Assembly: GCA_977006965.1 (NCBI GenBank)
Contig: OZ345364.1
Location: 2,418,001 to 2,482,000, forward strand
Reading direction: 5' to 3'
From: Phymatolithon calcareum
Taxonomy: Eukaryota; Rhodophyta; Florideophyceae; Hapalidiales
Length of the DNA stretch: 64,000 bases
Under the pieces are notes generated by a model. The model searched no databases. It worked only from the letters and a program-made list of their open reading frames with translations, and was not told the origin of the DNA. The position numbers were made by a program, and so were the translations under genes. This document shows, piece by piece, positions 51,425 to 63,747 of this stretch. How positions within the stretch are numbered: the stretch's first letter is position 1; the number at the start of each line of letters is the position of its first letter.

Positions 51425-51947
51425 ATGGTATATCGCGAACGCAATCTACCAGACTATCGATGGGATCCGCCCTCGAAAGCTACCAGCATCTACTTCGCTT
51501 CTCGTCATCGCCTGCCTCTTGCAACGCTCTTCAATCCGGCGGGCGGACGGTACGAAATATGTTCTCGTGGCGCAAATCGCTGCTGTGCAACAGCATTGAC
51601 TTCCAAATTCGATAGATTCGTTCACAGGCAGATCGAACGAGCACCTTTCGCCCCTGGAGCTCTACTGATCTCACCAAAGGTATCGTCAAGTTCGATTCAA
51701 AATGCGTACAGTTGAGGTGGAGTGTGCACAGCACCACGGTGTCTGCCGATCGTATTGTTCATCTCGAAAAAATGTATCCAGATTCAATGTACGTCCATTC
51801 CAAGTCTTGCAATGCGTGAAGGTGCGTGATTCTAACTTTTCTGATACGATATTACGCCCCCTGATTGCAGGTACCGTCACTGAATGCAGGCATCGTGACA
51901 GAAATCTTTCTTATTCACGCCGCTCGATCAAAGAACGCTCCCAATAA
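51425..51947 (+). CDS. Possible cysteine-containing protein in two frames
   Basis: A frame with good start context (ACACCATGG, MVYRERNLPDYRW) runs to 51715. A second frame (51702-51947, MRTVEVECAQHHGVC) overlaps its end. Both are Arg- and Cys-rich, and together they may form one gene joined by an unseen splice or broken by a frameshift. There is no domain. CTTAAATAG near 51395 could act as a TATA element. Confidence 0.25.
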
Positions 51948-53658
51948 CGGTTAGTGCGATCCACTCATTCTTTCGTTCGCGCAGATAACATGTCTCTCTA
52001 ACTACGGGTTCTCTTCCTTCGTCTGGCATTAATACAGGAATAACTAGTCCTATTGCATAAGGCGATATTCATGAGAAGGCAGGGCGCATCACCCCGGCAC
52101 AAAGCGCTGCAGTCTTTTACATTTGCTGTACGTTACAATTTCCTTCTCTCCACACCTAAAATCCTCCGTATCCACTGTACTTCATCGTCACCCCTCAGTA
52201 ACGGTCAGCTTTCTGCAGAGAAGAGTCTGTCGTACTCTACCTTTTGTCGTACCGAAGTCCTAACTCAATTCCCTGTTCTGCAGTTGCAATGAAATTAGCC
52301 TTCACGTAGTACTTCTTGTGTTGCACCGATCTATGCAAATCGTTCTCTGCGCTTTTCCAACATCGTTCCCATACTTTTTCAATGCAACCTTCACTTCTAC
52401 CACTTTCAGGCGTACATATATCGCAATAATGATAAATAAACCTCTTTTGATCGTCATATACAATTACTTTCTGTAGGATACATTCTCCCAATAGTACCAA
52501 CATTGATCGCTCTCGATCGGGAAATTTTGCGCATTCCAGGATATACACCTACCCGTCCGTGTAACACCCCAAAAGGCATCCCAGAACATCAGCGTTCCGT
52601 CTCATGAACACGTAATACCCCACTGCATAGTAGCACGAGAGGTATGTGCTGAACGCCTCAGAGGTCATGTCCCTGCCACAATGACCCGTCAAACACAACA
52701 CACCGTCTACAATTTCAGCATGGCTATTTACAAGTGCCTTAACTTTTTCTCCCTATTCAATAATACCTTGGGTCCCGTTCGCATCAACAGTCAACAGACA
52801 ATAATTCGCGACAGGTGCTTACACATTACAGAATATCCACTTGACCGTGCCTTAACTTTTTTTACACATTCCAGAACAGCCAAATTCGCCATCTGTGAGC
52901 GACGAAAAGTACCCCCTCCAAAACAGCCAAATTGGTCCTAATACACGGCGCGCGCTCCCCTGGTGTAAACTGTAGTGTATAATCGAAATCGAAGAGAAAA
53001 GGAGCAGCCCTCAGATAATGTACCGAAAAATTAAAATAGGTAGCTCGAGGGGAATGTTATGGGGCGGGGAGTAACGCAAACAGGTTGTCATACTGCTTTT
53101 CTGAAAATGGGTCCATATAATTTCTATGAAGCTTTTCACGCGATTTGAAAATGTATCATATATGCATACGTTTCTAATGGGAAAAAAAAGTTCTGTTGGC
53201 ATGAACATTGGGAGTTTGCCAATGTAGCGGTAGTTCTCGTTGCAGGATTAGGCTTTGTGGAGAGAAATAATGGGAAATAGAGGCACTACCCTGCTTAGTC
53301 GAAATTTTTTTGATTATCTAATAAATTTATAATCCAGTCCGCACACGAAGGGGTATCTTTCACAATTAAATTTATGTAACTTGTGAAGTCGGCGTTTGTA
53401 CCCCCCCTAACATTCCCCTGGTAGCACTGTTGAATACGTGTAGCTTAACGGATAAGCAGAACAGCAGTTGCCACCAAATGGCGAGTACTGCAGTACTGGG
53501 CTCAAAATCATCCGCTAGCAGTTACGAAATCGAGGAGTGCAGTTTAAGAATATTCAGATATAGAATAATGGAAAAAGTGGTCGCCACTCAATTTGGAAAA
53601 TCACGTTTGAAACGTTGCTTTGATTCTATGTCACGGCGCTTATCTCTGGCTCTGTCTG

Positions 53659-53738
53659 CTGGTTCAAGAATCTGAGCTCACCGAGTCTTCGCAAAAATTC
53701 TTGAACCAGTTTTCAGCAATAGAAAACTAACTGGTTCA
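53659..53738. repeat. Three alternating copies of an inverted 13-mer
   Basis: CTGGTTCAAGAAT (53659-53671), its complement ATTCTTGAACCAG (53697-53709), and a third partial copy ACTGGTTCAA near 53728. This gives two overlapping hairpins that share the middle arm. Confidence 0.85.
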
Positions 53739-54333
53739 ATGATATTCTCAATTTCGGTTTTCTAATTTCACTGCACTTCGATACTAACTAGTTTGTACAG
53801 TACTGTACACAAAGAACGTACTTTATACGGGTGTCATTCACCTGAACATTACCTTCGAGAGCTGTGAGACAAAAACGTCGTTATCTGGATATCTGATATG
53901 TAAGCATCCAGTTAGCAAGGATTGTAGACGATTCTACCCGAAGAAAAAGCGGTTTTTCGAATACCCTCGACGTGGACGACCAACACGTAGGACTCCGTCT
54001 TCACAGACTGTTCACGGCTCCTCTCTCTGATGTACTTTAGTGTAAATAGCTTGGACGCCTTGTGAAAGAAAACTCTATATAAATAAGGTGGCGCTATGGT
54101 AGACGAACACGTTGTCATTTGTACGAGGGCTTTTTACTTTCCCGTATATAACCAGGCGATTTTCAAATGGACCAACCTCTAGTAAACTGGCCAATGGTAT
54201 GCACTCTGAGAGAGTTCAGCTTCGGACATGTCACGAATTGTAACGTGCCTCTCGGCTCCAACCTTGAAATTCTGCACGCACCGCGCCTGTGAGTCCCTAT
54301 TATGGTCGTAATCAGGAAGGTCGTGTTCAAAGT

Positions 54334-54364
54334 GATTCTTACCAATTTCAAAATGGTAAGAATC
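54334..54364. repeat. Hairpin, 11-bp perfect arms
   Basis: GATTCTTACCA (54334-54344) and TGGTAAGAATC (54354-54364), 9-nt loop. Confidence 0.9.
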
Positions 54365-54548
54365 CTAATGGGGAATTATTGCCTTGGCGTCCTTATTAGG
54401 GTGTCAGGCAATAGTAATGCTCAATTAGGGCTCAACACTGTACACGATACAATATTGGTTGCATATACTCCCAATTTCGGAGCTTGTGATAAGCATGTGG
54501 CCAGCGTAATCCACTTGGTTGAGCGGAAGCAATTGCTGGTGCTCGGAA

Positions 54549-54588
54549 CACATAACCGTTCCGCTCCATGGAGCGGAACGGTTATGTG
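54549..54588. repeat. 40-bp perfect palindrome
   Basis: CACATAACCGTTCCGCTCCA is mirrored exactly by 54569-54588. It lies about 185 bp from the hairpin at 54334. Confidence 0.95.
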
Positions 54589-57237
54589 GTGCAAGTGCTG
54601 CACATGATGTTGCGCTTGTACCGCATCACATCAGTCCCTTGGATCACGCGGAGTCGGAGACTTTCCACCACTTCCCGATCTCTTCATATTCGCCGTGCAA
54701 ACCAGTGCGCTTTGATTTTAGAGACAGATATATCCTTTTCTTTTCGTGCGCGCGCCTCAAGATGGAAAGCCCTTCCATGGTCTCCGCCTTAAAGCAGACA
54801 CCGATTTTTCCCGTCTTCGCTTCGACATACTGCTCGGTGTGGAGTCGTTTCGCTCTACGCGCAGAACACCTGCTTTGCTCCGTGTCGTTACACAACTGAA
54901 GCTGGCGGCCCATCTAAGGTTGCCATCGATCATCGCTTCGCAACTTTCCATCTTTTCGTTTGCATCGCCATTATTTCACGCTTCATCAGGACGCCCGTTT
55001 CCATCACTTCTCTTTCCATCTTCTCTAGCAACTCTCTCTATGTGTGTATCCCTCTCCTTTTTCTGCTCCGGGCCTCTCTGACCATTGTGGCGTCGGGTTT
55101 TTGTGAGCAAGGAGGTACACTTCCCCATCACTCTTGAAACTCATGTATCTCAAGGTGAGTGAAGACACCTGGTCATCGCGGTAAACCAGAATCTCCTCGG
55201 AGAAGGATATTCGCGCGTCTGAACCAATCCTTTGTGGCTTTTAAACATCCTTCAAAATGAACTCTGCTCTCCGCGGACTGTAGCTCTTTCGATCTTTCTT
55301 AGAGGGACGACGGATATTTGCTTGTGTGTTACACTGACTTTATAGAGCAATATAATCAGAGCCTTGTTCTGCTCGATTTTTCCATCCTTCTAGACAGAGC
55401 ACTTCACAATAGAGCGTGTACTCGAGACGCTTTGGACACAGAACGTACAACAGTGCACCATTCAAAAACGGGAGATTTTTATCGAAGAGGCAGCAAAGCA
55501 TCTGGAGTTGAGCAGGGCAACGTATCTTACGTTCTGCGACGACTCTGCTGTAACGCCTCGAGGTTGGTTGTAAAGAAAAGGTTGTTTTACTTCATGATCG
55601 ATGCCCTCTTCTCCGGTGAGGGGAGAAGAGAACCGCTTAAATAGGCAAATTTGGCCCTCCAGCTTTCAAGCCTCCAGCTATTGGCTAAATTCGCAATCGC
55701 TAAAAATCTAACTACCAGCTCTCGGGATGTTCTCGCATCCCTCGAGTTATCTCCTTGGCTTGCGCGGCTTCCCATGAGATCAGCTCTGGCAAGCTATGCC
55801 ATGAAATGTTTGCACTGCGTAGTCAAAACCCAATAACGTATTGGCGATAAGTGGAACAGTCAGCAAACGAATGCTGTATAGCAGTGTAGAGGAGAAAAAT
55901 AATTTTGCCTCCAGTGCACTACAGAATATCTGGTACCGTAGCACGCGGAAAGCCGAGCGAGGGATTTTCTAACGTCCCAAGTCGTCTCTGTGTCAACGTG
56001 TTACAGTATTGTAGAATTTACCGACTTCCCCGTCTGTGGTGCTATGCGGCGGTCCATGCTGGGGGATTTGTTATGCCTTATTGAAATGCTCCAAATGCCT
56101 CAGCTCGGAGTAGCAGGACTAGATTTCATGTACCGCAATATGACCCCCTTAAATCGAATTTCTCTACTAACAAGTGCACATGTGAGATGCTTGCACTCAT
56201 GAATGTTTTGCCAACGACGCCACGCCCCCCAATCTGAAAATCCGATTTCATAGTTTGGAAGACGGGCAGATCCCGGGATCACGCGGCACGGTCCACGATG
56301 GGGGCAACTGTCGCCACGAGTGTTGTCTGCGTGGAGCGCGTTGGACGAATTTAACGGCATCGAGGACATGTGCGTATGGAAGAGAACGAGTCCATACTCT
56401 AGAGCACAGAACTTCAATTCAGGAGCATGCACAGGTTCTAGCAACTGAATAGTGCTACAAGAATGAACCAAATTTACAAGATGGTGCACTTTCAGCCCGT
56501 CCAACATTCCATCGAGTGTGCGAGTATACCAGTGCCGTTTCACAAGTAGCATAAATGCAGGCAAAGTCCTTGAGTCCTCCCCGCCAAACCAAGACCAAAC
56601 CAACCTACGCCTCGGTTCTTCATCTAGAGTGTTATTCAGCGATGACAATGAGTCGCATTTATGTCGTGTGTCAAGAATTTACATGGATGAAAAGGAACAC
56701 CATAAGCAGGGAACCAGCTGACCGTCCCTGCTGCGCGCCAAGAAGTGAGTACGCATACAGATGCAAACCACTTAGTGGCAAGCAAGCATTCAAAATGGTA
56801 TCAGTGATTTAGTGGCCAGATTTGGGAACAGGAACCACGTAATGATTCGTGAGCGAGCTGGTCCACCGCTACATCAGCCAGAGGATAGGCCATGGTTGTA
56901 AGGGTATAAAACCCAGAAGCAAGTACAACCCAGAGGTCCGGCAAGTTCATCCTTTTCTCCCCTCCCATCCCGCCCATTTGACACTGCAAACAAGTTCAAT
57001 CCTTTTCTTGACGCGAAGATGAATTTCAAAGCAGTCTAGATTTAGAAAAATTTACGTTTGTCGACAGCTTTGAAAGTATAGCTGCACTTCAGTAAGCTAC
57101 ATTTCTTTTCATGCCCAAAATGAATAATTGTGCCATGTCTATGCGAAAATGTTCCTTGAAAGCTGCTTATACTCGTGCTTCAATTCCTACTCTAATGCTG
57201 GTCGCTCTCGTTCGGATAGGATCAACTTTTGTAATGA

Positions 57238-58641
57238 AGGTGCCCCAGCAGAGACCGGATTTCCTCCTTCACCCTTTTCGCGGCCAAAAACGGTCCCACA
57301 TCACGAGAGGTACGCAGCGGCACGAGCAGCAACAAGGCAGTTGTGAAAACCATCTTTGTTGCAATGAGCGCAATAGTCCGCCACAGTGATGTGGGCTTTC
57401 CAATTATCGATTCTCGCGTTTGGAACACTAAGGTTCGTGGAACAGGGCTAAGCTATCTCACAGGGGCCCCTGCTCACCTGCTCGGGCGCGAAAACCACGT
57501 GGACCTCGAAGATGCAGTGAAAATAATGCGCCTCTTCCGACGCCCAGCGACTCTGCTCGATGTCGGGGTATATTTGAAGATTTTTATTTTGAGGGCACCC
57601 AAAGCCTCACCTTGGAGTAACGGGGCAGTTCTTGCGATAATCTCTAAGCTAAAGTCGTCTGGCTACTCAAAACGTTCTTGGTACGTAATTCTCTCCCAAC
57701 AAGAGCTCCTGTGAGTCTCTTGCACTCAAACTCAATTTCTGCACTCATCTTCGACGACGCTAGAGTACGTTGTGAGGCAACTAGTTCGATCACCGCGGTA
57801 ATTCCACAGTAGGCATCTAATACTGATTTCCTCCACAGGGGAGCTCGGATGAATGCTCGATGTCGGTGCCAACGTCGGCAAAGTCACTTTCCCGGTACTT
57901 GCCATGCGTCCATTGCACCGTGCAGTTTCCGTGGAGTTAATTAGTGAAAACATTGCTCTTCTCTGCCGTTCGGCGACCCTGAACAACTGGGGTCATAGTA
58001 AACGCTTGACGCGTGTACAGGGAGCGCTCTCCGACCGCCAAGGACAGAGGAATATTTTTGTGCCTGCTGGGTGTGGGGACAACGCCGCCCTCTCCGCCGC
58101 CGCGGCTGTGCTTAAAGTCAAACGTGTTGCAGCCCCTGAACTAATCCGCGTTGTCGACGGTGACACACTTCTGCCAGAATTTGATTTCCGCCCGGATAGC
58201 ATCAAAATAGACATACAAGGCCGCGAGCTTCTCGTCCTGCTCGGCCTTCGAAGATTTCTCAGCGACGTTCCCGACGTGCTCGTCATTGCGGAAAGTGATC
58301 ACGGACTCATAAGAAATTCAGGTGTTGACTCCCATCTAATCTGGAAGATGATGGTCAAGGATCTCGGCTATAGCATTTATCCCCACGGTGCAAAGTTCAG
58401 GATTGTCAATAACGTTGTCAAGGTATACGGAGTGCAAGCGCTCACCGAGGCACAGTTTCCCCCAAAGGCAAACATGAATTTATACTTTATCCGCGCCAGT
58501 AGCATAACCAAACGAGCTCAAAATTTGAGCTTGTTTTGTGCACATCAAGCACTTTGTTTGAGCATGTTCTGCGTGGTTTCCAGCATCTCCAGAACGTCAC
58601 TAAGGTCGAAGTTGCGAACTGGTCTACAAAACATACGATAA
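57238..58641 (+). pseudogene. FkbM-type SAM-dependent methyltransferase gene, split by a LINE insertion
   Basis: The frame is open from about 57238. The N-terminal part reads through VKTIFVAMSAIVRHSDVGFP to RRPATLLDVG at 57566, where a LINE tail enters. It resumes at 57867 in the same frame with ANVGKVTFPVL. The joined motif is the SAM-binding loop of class I methyltransferases (LDVGANVG). Downstream, VSVELISEN (motif II), VVDGDTL and IKIDIQGRELLVL..L.RFL fit the FkbM family, whose members O-methylate sugars or small molecules. The C-terminus ends at 58641. About 330 residues would be expected in an unbroken gene. The start is uncertain, and an upstream exon is possible. The insertion places stops after position 57712, so this allele is probably null. 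Confidence 0.75.
57567..57853 (-). mobile_element. LINE tail inserted in the FkbM gene, 13-nt target duplication
   Basis: TGCTCGATGTCGG is repeated at 57554-57566 and 57854-57866. The 287-bp insert is the 3' UTR family also found at 20133-20720 (opposite orientation) and 25125-25410. On the minus strand it ends in an A-rich tail. Confidence 0.92.
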
Positions 58642-58752
58642 GTCGTATCTGCGTGGGATAAATTCCACATCTCGTTTGGTCTCGGCGTTCGTATTCTCTT
58701 AGACAAAATAACCCTGTGCAGACCGTGAACCTTTTCTAGGCTCCAGGCCTGG

Positions 58753-59080
58753 ACTTACCTTTTTTTGAATTTGGAATTATTAACGCCGTCATAAATACTC
58801 ATGAGACTGCAAGGGAAATTCATTCCTCAGCTACGTTGTAGCTTCTATAATCTACTCAACTCCGTGTAACCCTGGTTAGCGTCGTAGCCCTAGCCGCAAA
58901 AATCCTCCCCAGAAGAGAGCGGAGGGAAAAGCTTCGGGTCCACTGGTCATATTTCCTATGAGGCTCAGGGTCACAGCTCTATTGACGCGCTGTCTACTCC
59001 ATGTCGTCGTAAAAGACGCGGTGAAGAAAATAAATTTATCAAGAGCTTTTTCCGTGATGAAAACATATTTTCTTTTACTG
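58753..59080 (-). mobile_element. LINE tail (3' UTR and last codons)
   Basis: The plus-strand left end is TTTTTTTGAATTTGG, as at 29968. The UTR is collinear with 29968-30205. The minus-strand frame ends with EKALDKFIFFTASF, equivalent to EKALDKVLFLTIVFYDDME. It is probably the 3' part of the same LINE as 59951-60450. Confidence 0.75.
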
Positions 59081-59950
59081 GTGTCTAAGCCGTTGCGTAT
59101 AGGGAAGCCCACATGTTACGCATTAGACTAAGCGCACGAATAGACGAAACGCCGCTAAACGCACCACCCGTAACAAATTCTAAATCTATTCTATAATTGC
59201 CTTAGTTCACAAGAAACTTAAACAAGAGCGCCCATCCTTTCCAACCCTCGTGCGCAACGCGATATGGCACAAAGAAGAAAATCTATTGCAGTCGTATATT
59301 ACAGATGAAGCTCAGACTCTCGGAATGAGTCCTATCTCCGCTCTGAAATCTGCGCATAAGCCCTGTATCGAAAACAAATTGGTATTCCCTGCGATCGCAG
59401 ATGGGAAGGTGGGTGGGTTGAAAGGTAAGCCCTGAGGAAGAAAGAGTTGACGGCTCGCAGACGAAGGGGTCTCTTATACTGCTTGGACGTCGTCGCGCAA
59501 AACGTATGGCGAACGGCCCGAATCGCATAGACAGACACTCTCGGTGGCCGGGGGTGGCGCTGATGTCGGTACATCCGCGCACCGCTCGCAAGCTCGTGTT
59601 GCTTCCTTTAGACCGTTGCGCCGACCCGCGAAGCAGATCCGACCCAGACGCATGGCGAACGTCTCGAATCGCCTAGGCAAATACTTTCGGATCCCGGGAG
59701 CATTTGTCCGACTCGGATGCGCCCGACAATGGCGGTTCTTGTGTCTCTTCAACATTCATCCAACAGCCAGTGTCCAATCACTTATCTTCGCGTGCCATCA
59801 TGGCCGTTGACCAATCGCTGTCAAGTACTCCTTGCCAACACCACAGCTTTTCTCCCATCAGCCTCGCAGACTGAATCGCAGCATCGCACGGTGTCGCCAA
59901 TATTGTTTTCACGCTTAATACTTGAATCAAGTACATGATAATCTCTTCTT
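59081..59950. mobile_element. Insertion of unknown type between two LINE pieces
   Basis: About 870 bp of non-LINE DNA separates the two collinear LINE pieces. It contains two ~30-bp similar segments near 59506 and 59651 (both ATGGCGAACG..C.CGAATCGC). No long frame or target duplication is visible. Confidence 0.35.
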
Positions 59951-60450
59951 ATCTTCCGAAGTTTCCTCGACCTTGCTTACGAGAGTTGGTACAATATCAG
60001 CGAACTTGTCTGCGAGAAGTGTTGTGCTAATTAGGGGGAACGACGGAATGCCCACATACCGCTATTTGACAGTGTCGTGTTTTCGGGAGTCCGATGATCA
60101 CCGGGATGGACCCTGGCAGATCATGTCTCCTTTGTCTTTGAAGAGCACGTTCCCCAACGATTTTACTGTAACTCTTTGCTTCCGGAAGGTCAGGGCAGTC
60201 TCGACAAGGTTATGCAACTTTGCCGCTATGTCTCGACTGACGCATTGCAGTTCCTCCACCTCTCTTTTCTAGATTGGGACAGCTAGAAGACTCCTTTTCT
60301 TCAGTCTGGCTCGTTCCAGCATTTTGAGCGCTAGAACGAACCTCATGTTTCCGGCATTGCGTATTCGGCCAAGAAGACAAAGTCTGACAGAGCGGTTTTT
60401 CGCAAGTGGACCGAATACTTGTGCGAAAAAAGGCTTCTAAACTTCTGCCA
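59951..60450 (-). pseudogene. LINE reverse transcriptase C-terminal half, degraded
   Basis: Minus-strand homology reads FFAQVFGPLAKNRSVRLCLL, LALKMLERARLKKRSLL, EELQCVSRDIAAKLHN and LADKFADIVPTLVSK. All align in order with 30230-30830, with several frame breaks. Confidence 0.7.
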
Positions 60451-63037
60451 TATGTAACACCCAACCTGCTCTCATGTGGCTAAAGCCGGTCAACGGTCTT
60501 CAACATTGTTGGATATGAGATATCAAGACGGTTTCCTGAAGGGTATCAAAACAATGCATATCAGTTCCCCTGGGCGACCCTGAAAAGGACGCCCACTCGC
60601 GCACCATACATACACGGTATCTGCAGTGACCAGGGCTTCCCTATGTAGACATAAGCTGCCGCAACACGCAATCGAGGAGCGAGGATGGTCGAGAATACAT
60701 GAGAATGCCATTGACTGCAGATGTGTTATATCTCAATTTCATGGACGAACAAAGGGCGAAAGATTATCAATATTGAGTTTATGCTCCAGCTTTACGCCAT
60801 AGAATCAATGTAAGATATCGTGGCATGCTACTGCGAATTCTTAATGGCAGAGAATAGCGTGGAGGGCAAATAGGTCTTTTCGTACATGATCGACACCCAA
60901 CACATGAAAATGTTGAGCACGTCATGCATAGGATCCGCGCCTCAGAATTAGTATAAATAAAATTCCCAACAGGCGCTGCTCTCAATCTGGGCACGTCGAA
61001 GGCAAGAAATAAACTCAACGTCAAACAGAATGCTGCAGAAGTAACCGCACGGCTTTAGCCAGTTACTGCTGCAAAGAGGGTTTGAGTCACGCACGGGTGC
61101 AGTTTGCACCCAAGACTCAAGTCTTGTGCCAACAATTTGTTGGTGTAGTGACATAAGCGGATAAATTTCTCTTTCTCACTTTGCTAACACAAGGCACGCC
61201 TTTGCGAGGACCTTTCGCTATCCCCACAAGGCAACCGAATAGAAGCAGATGCAAACTGCGCTTGCTGTCCCTAGTAGCGCAGACGGTCGTCTGCGCCACG
61301 ACAAACTGTTGGGTGCTATACTTCTCTCTGCTTCGGTAATCCCTCTTTGAAAACATTCATCATCTACATGGCCTTTTATTTGCTTCTCTATATATACCGA
61401 AATAAAGGCAGAACCGTCGGAAAAGAAAACAACAAGCCAAGCGGTGAACTCGCTTCTCATATGCGCATTTGCCTCGTGCTGTGCTCAGTTCCATCTATAT
61501 CTCTCTGGACCGCTGTGAGGCGTTACACATAGCTGCTTCCACTAAGGAGAGTAGAGTTTCTTTAGCATCATCGCCCGCAATGGGCTCGAGAGCCGAGATA
61601 TTACCCAAATATGCTAAATAATTGCGGTCGGTGTCAGGTGAGCGCTCTGTTATTTCGCGGAGCAGCAAAGGGACTCCCGGCTGTGGTCATCAAATTTCTG
61701 AATGCTTTCTAGGACCTCGATTATGTCATCTCCATCGGCTACACATTCCGCGAGGAACCCGGCCTTCACAAAAGTTGCGAAAGCCGTAGGACTAATCTTA
61801 TCGCAATCTCGGAGGAAGTTTCTTCCGGATTTACATCCTCTGCACAGCATTCGAACACCATTCATAAACGGGTTATCGCCGTACGTTGAACGTCGAAAAA
61901 CGGGATCTGATGTCTCTGCCGAACCGGCGGAGTGCAAGGGAAATGTCCCTTAATAGATAATATGATAAACATTGTTGCACAACTTTTATAATTTTACTTC
62001 TATACGCTATTAAGAAAAGTTCCGCTTTGCAAGCTTGCTACTAACGCTAACTTGCGCAAATAGTCTATAAAAGACGGCTATCTTGCAAAGCTAACTTGCA
62101 AGCTTGCTAAGAAAAGCTGGCTTGCAAGCTATAGTTGCAAGCAAGTCCCTTTAGTGCAAAGCTGGCAAAATAGTTTAGAAACTCTATATGAAAAATGTTG
62201 CCTATCCGAAGTAGAGGTCGGCAATGGAACAAAAACGAACAAGACCAACAACCAACTGCGAACACCATTCAATGGAGATTATCGCACCATCAAATACTAT
62301 ACGTGTTGGCACGCATATTATTCTACTCTACGAATTATCCGAGAATACAAGTAAGTTCTCTCTCGCTTTTTACAGAGGTCCATACCTGGGCGTGCGTTAC
62401 TGCCTTCGGAAATTGCCTGCTTATTAAACCTTCCTGACTATCCTGATGGAGTGTACGAAGGCCGATGAGGGAATGCGGTCTCTATTCGTGGACATACGGA
62501 AAAGGAAGCCTAGGGAAAGATTCCAGGCGGGGACTTCTTTCTTGACCGGCAATGTTGATCTTCTATCACGATGATTGCTCTGCCACAAGCTTATTCGACA
62601 TCCATAGAGATTCGTGCATAATTCAACGGAAAAAGATCGCCAATGGCTGATCTAATGCTGCTCGTTAGATGGCATCACGGAGAGACGCATCGGTGGCATA
62701 CTTCGTGCCGAAGAGCTGCAACATGGGCAATGCTTCACGCAGTGCAATGAGAGCTAACCCGTGTGTTGTATGAATTCCTCGAGGTTTAAAGTTCGCAAAT
62801 GTGGTATTTAACCACTATCTTAGAAAACGGTCTCGTCTTGCCATGGAAATAAAGCGGTCTTAAACGATTGCGATGATTGCTGTAAAATTTTATACGTAGC
62901 ATTTAGGAGGACAAATTTTTGATAAAATATGTTTACCGCGCTGCTGGGTGCGAAAAGAACGAGAAAGCTGTCATATTCTTCTTTATTCGTCAGATCGGAG
63001 GCTCAACACTTTGAGACGTAGGTTGCATGATACGGCG
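60451..63037. other. No confident gene; one repeat-rich patch
   Basis: A minus-strand frame at 61650-61937 (95 aa, with CRGC and helix-rich sequence) could be the end of a decayed gene. At 62010-62165 the hexamer-like units CTTGCAAGC / GCTAACTTGCAAGCTTGCTA recur five or six times. Nothing else is supported. Confidence 0.35.
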
Positions 63038-63385
63038 CTAAATTCTAAGTAATAGCACCTGTTCTGTAAAATTGCTGGGATGATTGAGTCTAGTCCTTTC
63101 GCTGCTGAAACGAGGTTGAGAAATTAATGTATTTTCAACGCTGGGTAAGTAATTAGGGCACTGTTCGAAGTAGAGAAAAGATCCGTCGTGAAACCTCCCA
63201 TGGTGGTGCAGGTGGGATCGACGAAGCTTTTTTCTGATCGTGCACAAGCGCCTTGTATCTTGCATCTTGAGCCACAGCAAGATCGCTTGACGTATACTTC
63301 GAATTCTAGACAAGACCAGAACTACCAGGATGAATATTGGTAGGTTTGATAAGAGGATCAAAGGCGAGAGTGGGAAGGTAGACAT
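63038..63385 (-). CDS. Possible single-pass membrane protein, 115 aa
   Basis: A true ATG (MSTFPLSPLILLSNLPIF) opens a frame whose residues 6-27 form a hydrophobic segment (signal anchor), followed by a basic stretch (RKKLRRSHLHHH). No domain is recognised. It is small and unsupported by homology, and a chance frame is possible. Confidence 0.3.
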   Translation of the reverse strand: MSTFPLSPLILLSNLPIFILVVLVLSRIRSIRQAILLWLKMQDTRRLCTIRKKLRRSHLHHHGRFHDGSFLYFEQCPNYLPSVENTLISQPRFSSERTRLNHPSNFTEQVLLLRI

Positions 63386-63747
63386 GGCGACATGAGACGT
63401 GGTTCAAGCCTGGCCCGGAGAACTTAACATCGCTCTTTTGTCCGATATAGCGGCAGTGAGCTTATCTACAGCGTCTTATATCGACCTGACTTATTTCCTA
63501 GTATCTTTCACTCGTCCATTGAGATTGGCGGTGCCACTTCCGACGAATGGTACAGAAGCGGGTAAAAAATGATGTTGGGCGACTTGCTGGGGAATGACGG
63601 GTGTCATTGAATATACTATGTGCCTAGTGAGCCGGGTGCAAGCGTAATCGGGGTGAATATATCCGTCGGGCAGATAGGGATGATAGAAGAAAACTGCGGA
63701 GGATGGTGAATACTTGTTTTCCTTCCTGGTCATCGAACATAACGCCT

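Larger units (their letters stand above)
51948..57237. other. Long gene-poor stretch with several hairpins
   Basis: No convincing gene is seen. Weak candidates are minus-strand frames at 52237-52503 (about 88 aa, with a CDIC pair), 54644-54913 (89 aa, preceded in other frames by a coiled-coil-like remnant) and 56100-56648 (open for 182 codons but without a good ATG). Partial repeats of GTGCCTTAACTTTTT occur at about 52733 and 52847. Confidence 0.35.

Noticed and set aside
53435-53520. tRNA-like A box (TAGCTTAACGG) and weak B box
   Set aside because: The acceptor and T-stem halves do not pair and the B box is poor. It is not a tRNA, and a SINE head could not be shown.
60700-60960. ENVEHVM in one frame, like the C-terminal zinc motif of some LINEs
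   Set aside because: The conserved Cys residues are missing and the flanking frame is broken.
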